The position numbers and the translations under genes are program-made. Below are positions 43,201 to 49,939 of a DNA stretch of 64,000 nucleotides, one piece after another. The stretch is from Haliscomenobacter sp041740695 (GTDB taxonomy: Bacteria; Bacteroidota; Bacteroidia; Chitinophagales; Saprospiraceae). Where the stretch lies: assembly GCF_041740695.1 (NCBI RefSeq), contig NZ_JBGSLK010000052.1, forward strand, positions 7,712 to 71,711, given 5' to 3'. Each line of letters begins with the position of its first letter. Position 1 is the stretch's first letter. Below the pieces are notes generated by a model. That model did not search any database and was not told the origin of the DNA. It saw nothing but the letters and a program-made list of their open reading frames with translations.

Positions 43201-44081
43201 TAATTACCCTCAAAAATAAAAATGCACCGCTTGCGCAACGGCAGCAGGCCTTACAACTGATCGCCGCGCGCAAACGGCCTGAATTGTTGCCGGAAATCCC
43301 CACGCTGCTCAATGAAGCAGGTTTGCGCCTGGACGTGATTCAAGCGATTGCCGATTACGACCAGGAATCACTGGCGAAATTGCTGATTAGCAAATACCCG
43401 GAGTTCAATGCTACCGAAAAACAGCAGGCCATTCAAACCCTTTCGTCGCGGCCCAAGTACGGCTGGCAACTGACGCAGGCTTTAAAAAGTGAGACCATTC
43501 CCAAGCGGGATGTGCCGCCTTATGCTGCCCGGCAATTGTTGCGGGTGGTGGGCAGTGGATTCATTGAGGTATGGGGGCCGATTGAACAGGAACCTTCGCT
43601 GGAAAAGGCTTATTCAAAATACCAACGCATGATCACCGAAAAAGCCCTGCTTACCGCCAATGCCGCCAAAGGTGAACTGGTTTTTCAGGGCGCTTGTGGA
43701 TCTTGCCACAAGATGTACGGCAAAGGGGGCAATATCGGCCCGGACTTGACGGGTTCCAACCGCGCCAACCTGGATTACCTCTTGTTCAACGTCTTGAACC
43801 CCAGCGGAGAGATTCAGGACGATTACAAGCTGGTGGTGCTGACTACCCGCGATGGGCGGACGTATTCGGGGAATGTGGTTTCTGAAAATGAACGCCAACT
43901 GACTTTTCGTACCGTTGGACTGGAGGCAGTGGTGCTGGACAAATCGGCGATTCAATCCCGGGAAGTTATGCCGACCTCACTGATGCCTGTGGGGCTGTTT
44001 GATCCGCTTTCGGAGAGTGAGGTGCTGGATTTGGTGCAATTTTTGCGGACGACGGAAGGGGGGAAGGTAGGGAAGAAGTAG
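40224..44081 (+). CDS. DUF6807 / PVC-type propeller / HEAT / cytochrome c fusion protein
   Basis: A 1285-aa exported protein starting 23 bases after the acyl-CoA dehydrogenase stop. A signal peptide (YAFSLALLGFAWFALMPKA) follows MSLPKSANMKSK. Residues ~50-310 (HHKHQTGIYWGFTRVNGRDYFHHPEGDYWRR ... GRNDWAHIAILDHPEN) are a DUF6807 (PmoA-like) domain. Residues ~345-710 form a PVC-type glucose-dehydrogenase-like beta-propeller (MAFCWDDRGRLWVAENRDY, LHWGPDGWLYGCQG, NPWGIDYDAKGQLFIS). Residues ~740-1120 are HEAT-like helical repeats. The C-terminal cytochrome c domain has C1158-G-S-C1161-H1162 and an ensuing PTSLMP methionine region. It is probably a periplasmic sugar or polyol oxidoreductase. Confidence 0.9.
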   Translation: MSLPKSANMKSKLYAFSLALLGFAWFALMPKALKPKAPLANATEFRLVQDEALGTIAVFTTKGKTPVLTQNAKADFRPFLHPIVAPDGNGVLTEYSPGHHKHQTGIYWGFTRVNGRDYFHHPEGDYWRRVSATVIKAKGPEVKWETVYDLLDEKGNTVLTETQTWTMREQDGKYLLDLEWAGEAQTDVTIGKYDYGGLFVRMPWKEGIKGEVINAARQRNEKAEGQRAGWVDVGMQIEGRNDWAHIAILDHPENKGFPQTWRVDGQLGIGPARARAADWQIPKGKVEVIKYQLVLYTSTLDDVKMNSIWSAFSGQDMMYSLWGIAQAEGRDAKFLSPEEAVKAMTLKEGFAVNTWASEPMITQPMAFCWDDRGRLWVAENRDYESRGYGFSKAGNSRILILEDTNHDGMADSKKVFLEGIAFPAAIAVGFDGLFLGAPPNLLFVPDKNHDDVADMDNIEVRLTGWGIRDRHETLNSLHWGPDGWLYGCQGFATPSKVRKPTGKGRIYKHNDPFPEDILNATEGVDINGGVWRYHPIKDKFEVVAHGFSNPWGIDYDAKGQLFISACVIPHMWHIIPGGVYHRQGGQHFNPYLYSDIRTIAEHSHRSAHGGARVYQSDAFPAEHQGRIFMANIHEHAVLSDVLEPKGSGFVAKHGDDLLLANNAQWVGFSMEVGPDGGVYVLDWHDADICGKEVLNGETGRVFRIMPTASLAKNWEGRFGDLTKLSDVQLVELQKSPSDWHSRRARLILQSRASKTALDKTAVANLQSIFQSHPNPDYRLRALWSLHTTGNLTAAALLSSLNNADPHIRAWAIQLLCEDKAPSSAAVDKFVALAKADPSPVVRLYLASAMQRLDNESAWKIAEQLVKHGEDQADHNLPKMIWFGLEPLVKANSNRALALAAQAEIPLISRYVARRIVDANSPELLVSALEKNPKQKLNLLEGMRDGLEGRTDLKAPGNWAALYTKLRQAKGPTQDLATQIAQRFGDTEASQKALITLKNKNAPLAQRQQALQLIAARKRPELLPEIPTLLNEAGLRLDVIQAIADYDQESLAKLLISKYPEFNATEKQQAIQTLSSRPKYGWQLTQALKSETIPKRDVPPYAARQLLRVVGSGFIEVWGPIEQEPSLEKAYSKYQRMITEKALLTANAAKGELVFQGACGSCHKMYGKGGNIGPDLTGSNRANLDYLLFNVLNPSGEIQDDYKLVVLTTRDGRTYSGNVVSENERQLTFRTVGLEAVVLDKSAIQSREVMPTSLMPVGLFDPLSESEVLDLVQFLRTTEGGKVGKK

Positions 44082-44135
44082 GCTGGGGAAAGGGCGTATT
44101 TTGTTTAATTGTGGTGTCTCTTTTAGATTAACCTG

Positions 44136-44222
44136 CTGAGGTGATTCTGTAGTGTCTTAGGTTTCTTAGGTGGTGAAAAAAACGTTCTCTTCACCACCTA
44201 AGAAACCATAGAACCACCTCAG
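44136..44222. repeat. family D element 2: TTAGGTTTC-arm inverted repeat
   Basis: The left arm begins CTGAGGTGATTCTGTAGTGT and runs into CTTAGGTTTCTTAGGTGGTG. The right arm TTCACCACCTAAGAAACC ends CACCTCAG. The centre is short (AAAAACGTTCTC) and the right arm lacks one repeat unit present on the left. It lies between convergent genes and could fold as a long terminator-like hairpin. Confidence 0.87.
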
Positions 44223-44252
44223 GGGAAGTTGCTGAATTTGATCTTAAAAAGC

Positions 44253-46193
44253 TTACCCCTCCAATTCCATCGTCGCCGCTTCCCATTCCTCCATGGCCGT
44301 CGCCAATTCCTTCTTCTTCGCCTCGTACGCCTGCATCAGCTTGTTCGAATCCGGCTTGCTGTAAAAATGAGGATCGGACATTTGCGCCTGGAACTTGGTC
44401 AGGTCTTCCTCCAGCCGTTCTACCCTTTTTTCGGCGTTGCTCACTGCCCGTTGCAGGCGTTTGCGCTCGTCGAAGCTCAGTTCGCGGGTTGGGGTGGAAA
44501 CAGGGTGGGCATTGGCCATTTGGGGCGCAGCTACCACTGCTGGCGGGGTGTTTTTGGTGCTCATTTCCACCTGCCGCATGTTGTCCAATTGGCGTTTTTC
44601 GAGGAAAGCGTTTACGTCGCCGATGTGGTCGTAGAGGTGGCGGTCGCGGAACTCGATGGTGCGGTTGGTCAAGCCCGCCAGGAATTCCCGGTCGTGGGAA
44701 ACGACCACCAAGGAGCCATCGTATTCCATCAAAGCCGCTTTGAGCACGTCTTTGGAGATGATGTCCAAGTGGTTGGTCGGTTCGTCGAGTACCAGCAGGT
44801 TAAAGGGATTGAGCAGGAGGCAGGCGAGGGCCAAACGCGCGCGTTCACCCCCGGAGAGCACCGATACTTTTTTCTCCGCATCTTCGCCGCTGAACATGAA
44901 GGCACCCAGGATGCTGCGCACGCGGCTACGCATTTCGGGCGGGGAGGCGTTTTCCATGGTTTCCAGCAAGGTATCGGTTGACTTTAGGGTTTCACTCTGG
45001 TTCTGGGCGTAGTAGCCAATTTTGACGTTGTGGCCCAAGTTGAGTTTACCCCCACTGTACTGAATTTCGTCTACGATGATTTTGGCCAAAGTGGTTTTGC
45101 CCTGGCCGTTTTGACCCACAAAAGAAACCCGGTCGCCCCGGTCCATTTTGAAGTCTACTTTATCCAATATCAAGAGCTCGCCGTAACGTTTTTCCAGTTT
45201 GTGTACGTCCACCACGACTTGCCCGGCGCGAGGAGCTGGCGGGAAGCGAATGTTCATGGACGCGATGTCCTCATCATCAATCTCGATGCGGTCGATTTTG
45301 TTCAACTGCTTTTGCATGGACTGCGCCATCTTGGTTTTAGAGGCCTTGGCCATAAAGCGGCTGATGGTGCGCTCCTTGTCCGCGATGACTTTTTGCTGGT
45401 TGTCGAAGGCCGCGCGTTGTTTCTCGCGGCGGTCGCGGCGCATTTCTACAAATTTGGTGTAGGCCGCTTTATAATCGAACACGTTGCCCAGTTCCACCTC
45501 CACGGTGCGATTGGTCACGTTGTCCAAAAATTCCTTGTCGTGCGAAATCAGGATCACCGAACCCGTGTAGTCCTTCAAAAAACTTTCCAGCCAGATGATG
45601 GACTCGATGTCCAAGTGGTTGGTAGGTTCGTCAAGCAGCAGGAAGTCGGGGCGGCCCAAAAGCATTTTGGCCAATTCTACCCGCATTTGCCAGCCCCCGC
45701 TGAACTCGTCGGTGAGGCGATCCAGGTCTTTTTGTTTAAAACCAAGGCCTTTGAGTACGCGCTCGGCATCTCCTTGCACCGATTCGCCACCAAGGTAGTG
45801 GAAGCGGTCGTTGACGTGGGCGAATTCCTCCAGCAGATCCATGTATTCCTGGCTCTCGTAGTCGGTACGGGTTTCAACTTCTACTTGCAGCTCAGCAATG
45901 CGGGTTTCCAAGTCCTTGGCTTCTGCAAAGGCAGTCATGGCTTCTTCCAGAACTGTCCGACCCTTGGGGATGTCCATTTCCTGGTGTAAAAAGCCGAGTG
46001 AAGAGCCATTGGGGCGTACCACTTTACCTTCGTGGGGGCTCATCTCGCCAGCGATTATTTTGAGCAGGGTCGATTTCCCCGCACCATTTCTACCGACCAA
46101 ACCCACTTTGTCTTTTTCGCCAAGGGTGAGGTTGATGCGATTGAGTAAAATCCGGTCGCCGTACTGTACGTAAACGTTGGTGATGTTGAGCAT
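44253..46193 (-). CDS. ABC-F family ATPase (Uup/EttA-like)
   Basis: A 646-aa soluble protein with two ABC cassettes and no membrane part. Cassette 1: GRNGAGKST (near residue 37), signature FSGGWQMRVELAKML, Walker B FLLLDEPTNHLD. Cassette 2: GQNGQGKTT, signature LSGGERARLALACLL, Walker B LLVLDEPTNHLD. The charged linker between them (EMRRDRREKQRAAFDNQQK ... FMAKASKTKMAQSMQKQLNKI) is the P-site tRNA interaction motif region. A C-terminal coiled coil (RAVSNAEKRVERLEEDLTKFQAQM) resembles that of Uup. ABC-F proteins act on stalled ribosomes; some give antibiotic resistance, but nothing here indicates that. Confidence 0.93.
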   Translation of the reverse strand: MLNITNVYVQYGDRILLNRINLTLGEKDKVGLVGRNGAGKSTLLKIIAGEMSPHEGKVVRPNGSSLGFLHQEMDIPKGRTVLEEAMTAFAEAKDLETRIAELQVEVETRTDYESQEYMDLLEEFAHVNDRFHYLGGESVQGDAERVLKGLGFKQKDLDRLTDEFSGGWQMRVELAKMLLGRPDFLLLDEPTNHLDIESIIWLESFLKDYTGSVILISHDKEFLDNVTNRTVEVELGNVFDYKAAYTKFVEMRRDRREKQRAAFDNQQKVIADKERTISRFMAKASKTKMAQSMQKQLNKIDRIEIDDEDIASMNIRFPPAPRAGQVVVDVHKLEKRYGELLILDKVDFKMDRGDRVSFVGQNGQGKTTLAKIIVDEIQYSGGKLNLGHNVKIGYYAQNQSETLKSTDTLLETMENASPPEMRSRVRSILGAFMFSGEDAEKKVSVLSGGERARLALACLLLNPFNLLVLDEPTNHLDIISKDVLKAALMEYDGSLVVVSHDREFLAGLTNRTIEFRDRHLYDHIGDVNAFLEKRQLDNMRQVEMSTKNTPPAVVAAPQMANAHPVSTPTRELSFDERKRLQRAVSNAEKRVERLEEDLTKFQAQMSDPHFYSKPDSNKLMQAYEAKKKELATAMEEWEAATMELEG

Positions 46194-46238
46194 AAAAGAT
46201 GAATCTTGATTTCGGGGTGCAAAAGTACGTAAAAAAAA

Positions 46239-46273
46239 GGTTGAGAAGGTTGAGGGAAGTTGAGAAAGTTTAG
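46239..46273. repeat. solo arm of a family C-like low-complexity repeat
   Basis: GGTTGAGAAGGTTGAGGGAA continuing GTTGAGAAAGTTTAG is the same kind of sequence as the arms of family C element 1. Here there is no core and no opposing arm. It lies between the ABC-F and histidine kinase genes. Confidence 0.7.
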
Positions 46274-46294
46274 TGCACCCTCATTTAGATTTTT

Positions 46295-47347
46295 TTAACC
46301 CGCTTTATCTAAGGTAAAACCAAAAGTAGAACCCAAATTTGGCGTCGACCTTACATTGATGGTTTGGGCATGGGCTTCGACGATGTGTTTGACGATGGAG
46401 AGGCCCAGGCCGGAGCCGCCTTGGGTGCGTGAGCGGCTTTTGTCCACCCGGTAAAAGCGGTCAAAAACGTGGGTGAGGTGCTCTCTAGGGATACCAATTC
46501 CATTATCAGCCACTTCGACCAATATCCGTTTGTCCATGTCGTAAAAGGCAATTTTGATGCGCCCGTTGGGGATGCCGTATTTGATGGAGTTGTGGATGAG
46601 ATTGATGAGTACCTGGCGGATTTTTTCCCGATCGGCTTTGACGCGGTAGTTTTGGTTGGCCCCTTCTTTAAATTCAAGGGAAATATTGCGCTCTGAAGCT
46701 TTGATTTCCAGGTCTTCGAATACTTCTCTACCCAGTTCTTTGATGTCAAAATTGGTCAATTCGAGCAGCATGTTGCCCGTTTCCAGTTTGGAGATGGTCT
46801 CCAAGTCCTGGATGATCGTTTGTAGGCGGTCAACGTTTTTGGACGCTTTTTTCAAAAAAGACAAACTAAACGCGGCGTCTTCCACTCCATTGTCAATTAC
46901 CGATTCCAGGTAGCCCTGGATGTTGAAAATGGGGGTTTTGAGCTCATGCGAAATGTCGCCCAAATAAGCCCGACGGTATTCACCCCAGGAGCGGAGTTGG
47001 TCAATTTCTTTTTGTTGGTTGGCCGCCCAATCGGCCACTTGTTGACCTACTTCTTCAAAGATTTTTGCGTCGGCGTTGATGGATTTGCTCTTTTCGGCGG
47101 GATTGATTTTTTCCTGATGGATGGTTTTGTAGATGAGTTTGATTTTGCGGTAAATGTAGTTTTGCAAAAAATATAAAATAACCCGATAGGTCAACACAAA
47201 AAACAAGAGCACCCAAACCAGGTATTCCAACCAAGGATAAGCATCCCAGCGCAAAAACCGAACCATTAAAAAGATGACAATACCCACCGCAGTGATGAGC
47301 GCCGCTGAAGAAATGGCGATTTGCCGGGGCGTTGGGTTTTTAAGCAT
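46295..47347 (-). CDS. sensor histidine kinase, PhoR-like
   Basis: A 350-aa membrane kinase. Two adjacent membrane helices (residues ~11-30 and ~42-60) lack a sizeable periplasmic domain, so the signal is probably sensed in or near the membrane. The HisKA motif DISHELKTPIFNIQGYLES has phospho-accepting His134. The ATPase domain shows LIHNSIKYG (N box), VADNGIGIP (G1), VFDRFYRVDKSRSR (F box) and GGSGLGLSIVKHIVEAH (G2). The ATG overlaps the stop of the response regulator gene by one base (TAATG), so the pair is translationally coupled. Confidence 0.94.
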   Translation of the reverse strand: MLKNPTPRQIAISSAALITAVGIVIFLMVRFLRWDAYPWLEYLVWVLLFFVLTYRVILYFLQNYIYRKIKLIYKTIHQEKINPAEKSKSINADAKIFEEVGQQVADWAANQQKEIDQLRSWGEYRRAYLGDISHELKTPIFNIQGYLESVIDNGVEDAAFSLSFLKKASKNVDRLQTIIQDLETISKLETGNMLLELTNFDIKELGREVFEDLEIKASERNISLEFKEGANQNYRVKADREKIRQVLINLIHNSIKYGIPNGRIKIAFYDMDKRILVEVADNGIGIPREHLTHVFDRFYRVDKSRSRTQGGSGLGLSIVKHIVEAHAQTINVRSTPNLGSTFGFTLDKAG

Positions 47348-48030
47348 TAAAATTCAAATTTATACCCGATCCCTTTGATGGTTTTGATGTAATCTTCTCC
47401 AATTTTTTCCCGCAATTTGCGGATGTGCACATCAATAGTACGGTTGCCTACAATAACATCGGTACCCCACACCTTGTTGAAAATTTCCTCGCGGGAAAAC
47501 ACTTTTCCGGGTTTGGAAACCAGCAAGAACAACAATTCAAACTCTTTTTTGGCCAATTCAATCAATTCATCACCCCGTTGTACACTGACCCGATCGCGAT
47601 CGATGGCCAAATCACCTACTTTAATGACGTCCAAACCTTCCTCTTGGGGGAGGCGATCCGAGCGACGCAACAAAGCTTTGATCCGGCTGATAAACACTCG
47701 CGGGCGAATCGGTTTGGTGATGTAATCGTCGCCACCCACGTCGAGGGCAGCAATTTGGGAGTAATCCTCATCCCGGGCGGTTAAAAAGGCGATGGCAGTG
47801 CGGTCAAAATCAGGTTTGCCACGCAATATTCTACAGACCTCCACACCATCCATTTTGGGCATCATGATGTCCAAAATGATAAGGTTGGGCTGCTCCCTTT
47901 CGGCCACAGCAACGGCTTCTTCACCGTCGGAGGCCGTCACGACCTGATAGCCTTCCTTTTCGAGGTTATACTGGAGGATCTCCAGGATGTCTGGCTCATC
48001 GTCAACGATGAGAATTTTTATGTTGTCCAT
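47347..48030 (-). CDS. OmpR/PhoB-family response regulator
   Basis: A 227-aa protein from the ATG at 48030 (MDNIKILIVDDEPDIL); an upstream extension of nine codons is less likely. The receiver has acidic pocket D10-D11, phospho-acceptor D54 (IILDIMMPKMDG), the conserved Thr in FLTARDED and Lys in YITKPI. The C-terminal winged helix (SVQRGDELIELAKKEFELLFLLVSKPGKVFSREEIFNKVWG ... RTIDVHIRKLREKIGEDYIKTIKGIGYKF) is of the OmpR/PhoB type. It is the partner of the downstream histidine kinase. The regulon is unknown; the PhoR/PhoB resemblance alone does not prove a phosphate role. Confidence 0.95.
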   Translation of the reverse strand: MDNIKILIVDDEPDILEILQYNLEKEGYQVVTASDGEEAVAVAEREQPNLIILDIMMPKMDGVEVCRILRGKPDFDRTAIAFLTARDEDYSQIAALDVGGDDYITKPIRPRVFISRIKALLRRSDRLPQEEGLDVIKVGDLAIDRDRVSVQRGDELIELAKKEFELLFLLVSKPGKVFSREEIFNKVWGTDVIVGNRTIDVHIRKLREKIGEDYIKTIKGIGYKFEF

Positions 48031-48107
48031 GCACGAAGGTTCAAAAAACTTGTGCAAAGCTATAATTAATCCAAGATGACCTAGATGCTATGTAGTTTAA
48101 TTAATTG

Positions 48108-48419
48108 TTAACCATTTAGATTGTCAACAATCACCTGGTAGATTTTGTCCAATCTTTCCGGGTCTTGACGCAGTATATCCATGGTTTTGGTCAATTCTTC
48201 CTCCGATGTTTCGTACAATTGGTAAATCTCTTTGTAGTACACTTTTTTGAGGCTGTCCTTTTGGACGCCATATACGTCTTGCAAGGCTGCCTCTGCATAG
48301 TGCGCATCGGTGAGGATTTGGATCAATTGTTTTTCAGGAATGGGGAGCTTTTTTTGCCCAACGTTACAGGCAAAAAGGGGGAGCAGAAACAATAAAAGGC
48401 TTACACGCAAGCAATTCAT
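48108..48419 (-). CDS. DUF4296 lipoprotein
   Basis: A 103-aa protein starting at the ATG at 48419, which overlaps the sixA stop by one base (TGATG). A lipoprotein signal (VSLLLFLLPLFAC) is followed by the DUF4296 pattern IPEKQLIQILTDAHYAEAALQDVYGVQKDSLKKVYYKEIYQLYETSEEELTKTMDILRQDPERLDKIYQVIVDNL, a helical domain found only in Bacteroidota. The function is unknown. The arrangement SixA / DUF4296 / response regulator / kinase on one strand suggests shared transcription. Confidence 0.88.
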   Translation of the reverse strand: MNCLRVSLLLFLLPLFACNVGQKKLPIPEKQLIQILTDAHYAEAALQDVYGVQKDSLKKVYYKEIYQLYETSEEELTKTMDILRQDPERLDKIYQVIVDNLNG

Positions 48420-48916
48420 CAATGCAAAAATTGTTTGGGATAATAAAATGCGGTCAATCGACCACTGTTTTCACCAAATTCCTTCCAGGAGTTGATTTTG
48501 GCATCTACTTGACAGACCCCACAAGTGGGAATATTGTCGATGAAATCTTCCGTAAAAAGGTTGGCAATGAAGGTAAACGTGGGGTTGTGACCAAAAATGG
48601 CTACTACGTGGGATTCGTCCGACAGTCCATTGATGACGCTGATCACATCTTCCGACATGGCTTCGTACAAGCGGGGCTCCAACACAATTTTCTCAGGTGG
48701 TAAACCCAACGCAGCCGCAAAAAAAGTAGCCGTCGTAAAAGCCCTTTTGGCCGGACTACTGACAATCAAGTCAATGTTTGTATTGAGTTGTTTGAGTTTT
48801 AAACCCATTTGTGGTGCATCGCGCAGGCCTCGCTCATTGAGCGGACGATCCATGTCGCTGATCGAAGGATTGTCCCAACTGGACTTGGCGTGACGAATGA
48901 AAAAAACAGTTTTCAT
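48419..48916 (-). CDS. sixA: SixA-type histidine phosphatase
   Basis: A 165-aa histidine-phosphatase superfamily protein. The catalytic RHG-like motif is FFIRHAKSSWDNPSISDMDRPLNERG (RHA with catalytic His) and the second His is in AIFGHNPTFTFIANLF. It has the short length of SixA, which in E. coli removes phosphate from phosphohistidine of the nitrogen PTS. No signal peptide is present. It sits immediately upstream of DUF4296 and the two-component genes, so an action on phospho-histidine proteins is plausible but unproven. Confidence 0.88.
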   Translation of the reverse strand: MKTVFFIRHAKSSWDNPSISDMDRPLNERGLRDAPQMGLKLKQLNTNIDLIVSSPAKRAFTTATFFAAALGLPPEKIVLEPRLYEAMSEDVISVINGLSDESHVVAIFGHNPTFTFIANLFTEDFIDNIPTCGVCQVDAKINSWKEFGENSGRLTAFYYPKQFLH

Positions 48917-48991
48917 AGAGCAGAAGGATTAATAGTGTGCAGTTAAATTAACATTGAAGCGTAGAATTAACATTGCACATCAAGAGCATAT

Positions 48992-49717
48992 TTATATTTC
49001 AAAATCCAGACCACGGTAAACAAGGTCCATGTACTTCATCTTTTGCAATTCTTCATAACGCGCCTTGTCAAAACTGTACAGTTTCGCTGGGCGGTGAGAA
49101 ACTCCCTCCTGAATACCCACTTCCTTCAATACATCCATTTTTTGGATTCGGGTACGAAAATTACGTTTGTTCAAAGGCAAATCCTTGGGCAAGCCCAAAA
49201 TGGTTTCGTACAGGTTTTGCAATTGAGTCAAGGTGAATTTTTCAGGCAGCAACTCAAAACCAATGGGTTGGTAACGCATCTTGGCACGCAGGCGATTCAG
49301 GGCAGTTTCCAAAATCAACTCGTGGTCAAAAGCCAATTGTGGGAGTTTGGTAATGGAAAACCATTCTGCCGATTGTGCGTCGGTGGAAGGAGTTACCGGG
49401 TGCTCGGTCAAATTGACCAAAGCGTAATAAGCTACACTAATCACCCGACCCCGAGGGTCACGGGCTGGTGCACCAAAAGTAAACAATTGCTCAATAAATA
49501 CGTCTCGAACCCCCGTTTCTTCCTCCAATTCGCGCAAGGCAGCAAACTCCAAGTCTTCTTCCAAATCAACAAAACCGCCCGGTAGCGCCCATTGCCCCTG
49601 GAATGGATCATGCCCCCGTTGAATGAGGAGTACTTTGAGTACTTGTGATTCATCGAGGCCAAAAATGATACAGTCTACCGTTACGGATGGCCGAGGATAT
49701 TCATAGCAATATTTCAT
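48992..49717 (-). CDS. NrtR-like Nudix transcriptional regulator
   Basis: A 241-aa protein from the ATG at 49717 (MKYCYEYPRPSVTVDCIIF). The Nudix box GFVDLEEDLEFAALRELEEETGV matches GX5EX7REUXEEXGU fully. The C-terminal ~75 residues (LTQLQNLYETILG ... LNKRNFRTRIQKMDVLKEVGI ... HRPAKLYSFDKARYEEL) form the winged-helix domain of NrtR regulators, which repress NAD-salvage genes and sense ADP-ribose. The gene follows pncB on the same strand, which supports an NAD role. Unlike the many NrtR proteins with degenerate Nudix boxes, the box here is intact, so hydrolase activity may be kept. Confidence 0.85.
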   Translation of the reverse strand: MKYCYEYPRPSVTVDCIIFGLDESQVLKVLLIQRGHDPFQGQWALPGGFVDLEEDLEFAALRELEEETGVRDVFIEQLFTFGAPARDPRGRVISVAYYALVNLTEHPVTPSTDAQSAEWFSITKLPQLAFDHELILETALNRLRAKMRYQPIGFELLPEKFTLTQLQNLYETILGLPKDLPLNKRNFRTRIQKMDVLKEVGIQEGVSHRPAKLYSFDKARYEELQKMKYMDLVYRGLDFEI

Positions 49718-49817
49718 TGTGCAAATTCCAGGTTCATAAGGCAAAGATCACCATCAATCAATGTAATTAATTGCGACCTCGGTCTCAAAGTACAATAAAA
49801 CGCAATTTAGCTCTTTA

Positions 49818-49939
49818 GGGCGATAAAAAAATAAGTGTTTCATTTTGTCAAAGAATTAGATAAGTAAACGGTTCATTTTAAGTTTCTTATCTAATTCTTT
49901 GACTCGGAGAAAATGAACACTTATTTTTGCCCGACTACT
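49818..49939 (+). repeat. family A long-hairpin palindrome, copy 5
   Basis: Reference orientation, lying between pncB and the nrtR-like gene. Outer arm AAGTGTTTCATT faces AATGAACACTT (one extra base). Inner stem GTCAAAGAATTAGATAAG is perfectly complementary to CTTATCTAATTCTTTGAC, with several pairs changed relative to other copies. The 3' end GCCCGACTACT gives pncB its TAG stop on the minus strand. Confidence 0.92.

Noticed and set aside
44253..46193. Antibiotic-resistance call for the ABC-F protein
   Set aside because: The coiled-coil C-terminus and cassette pattern fit general translation-type ABC-F proteins; nothing in the sequence points to a resistance subfamily.
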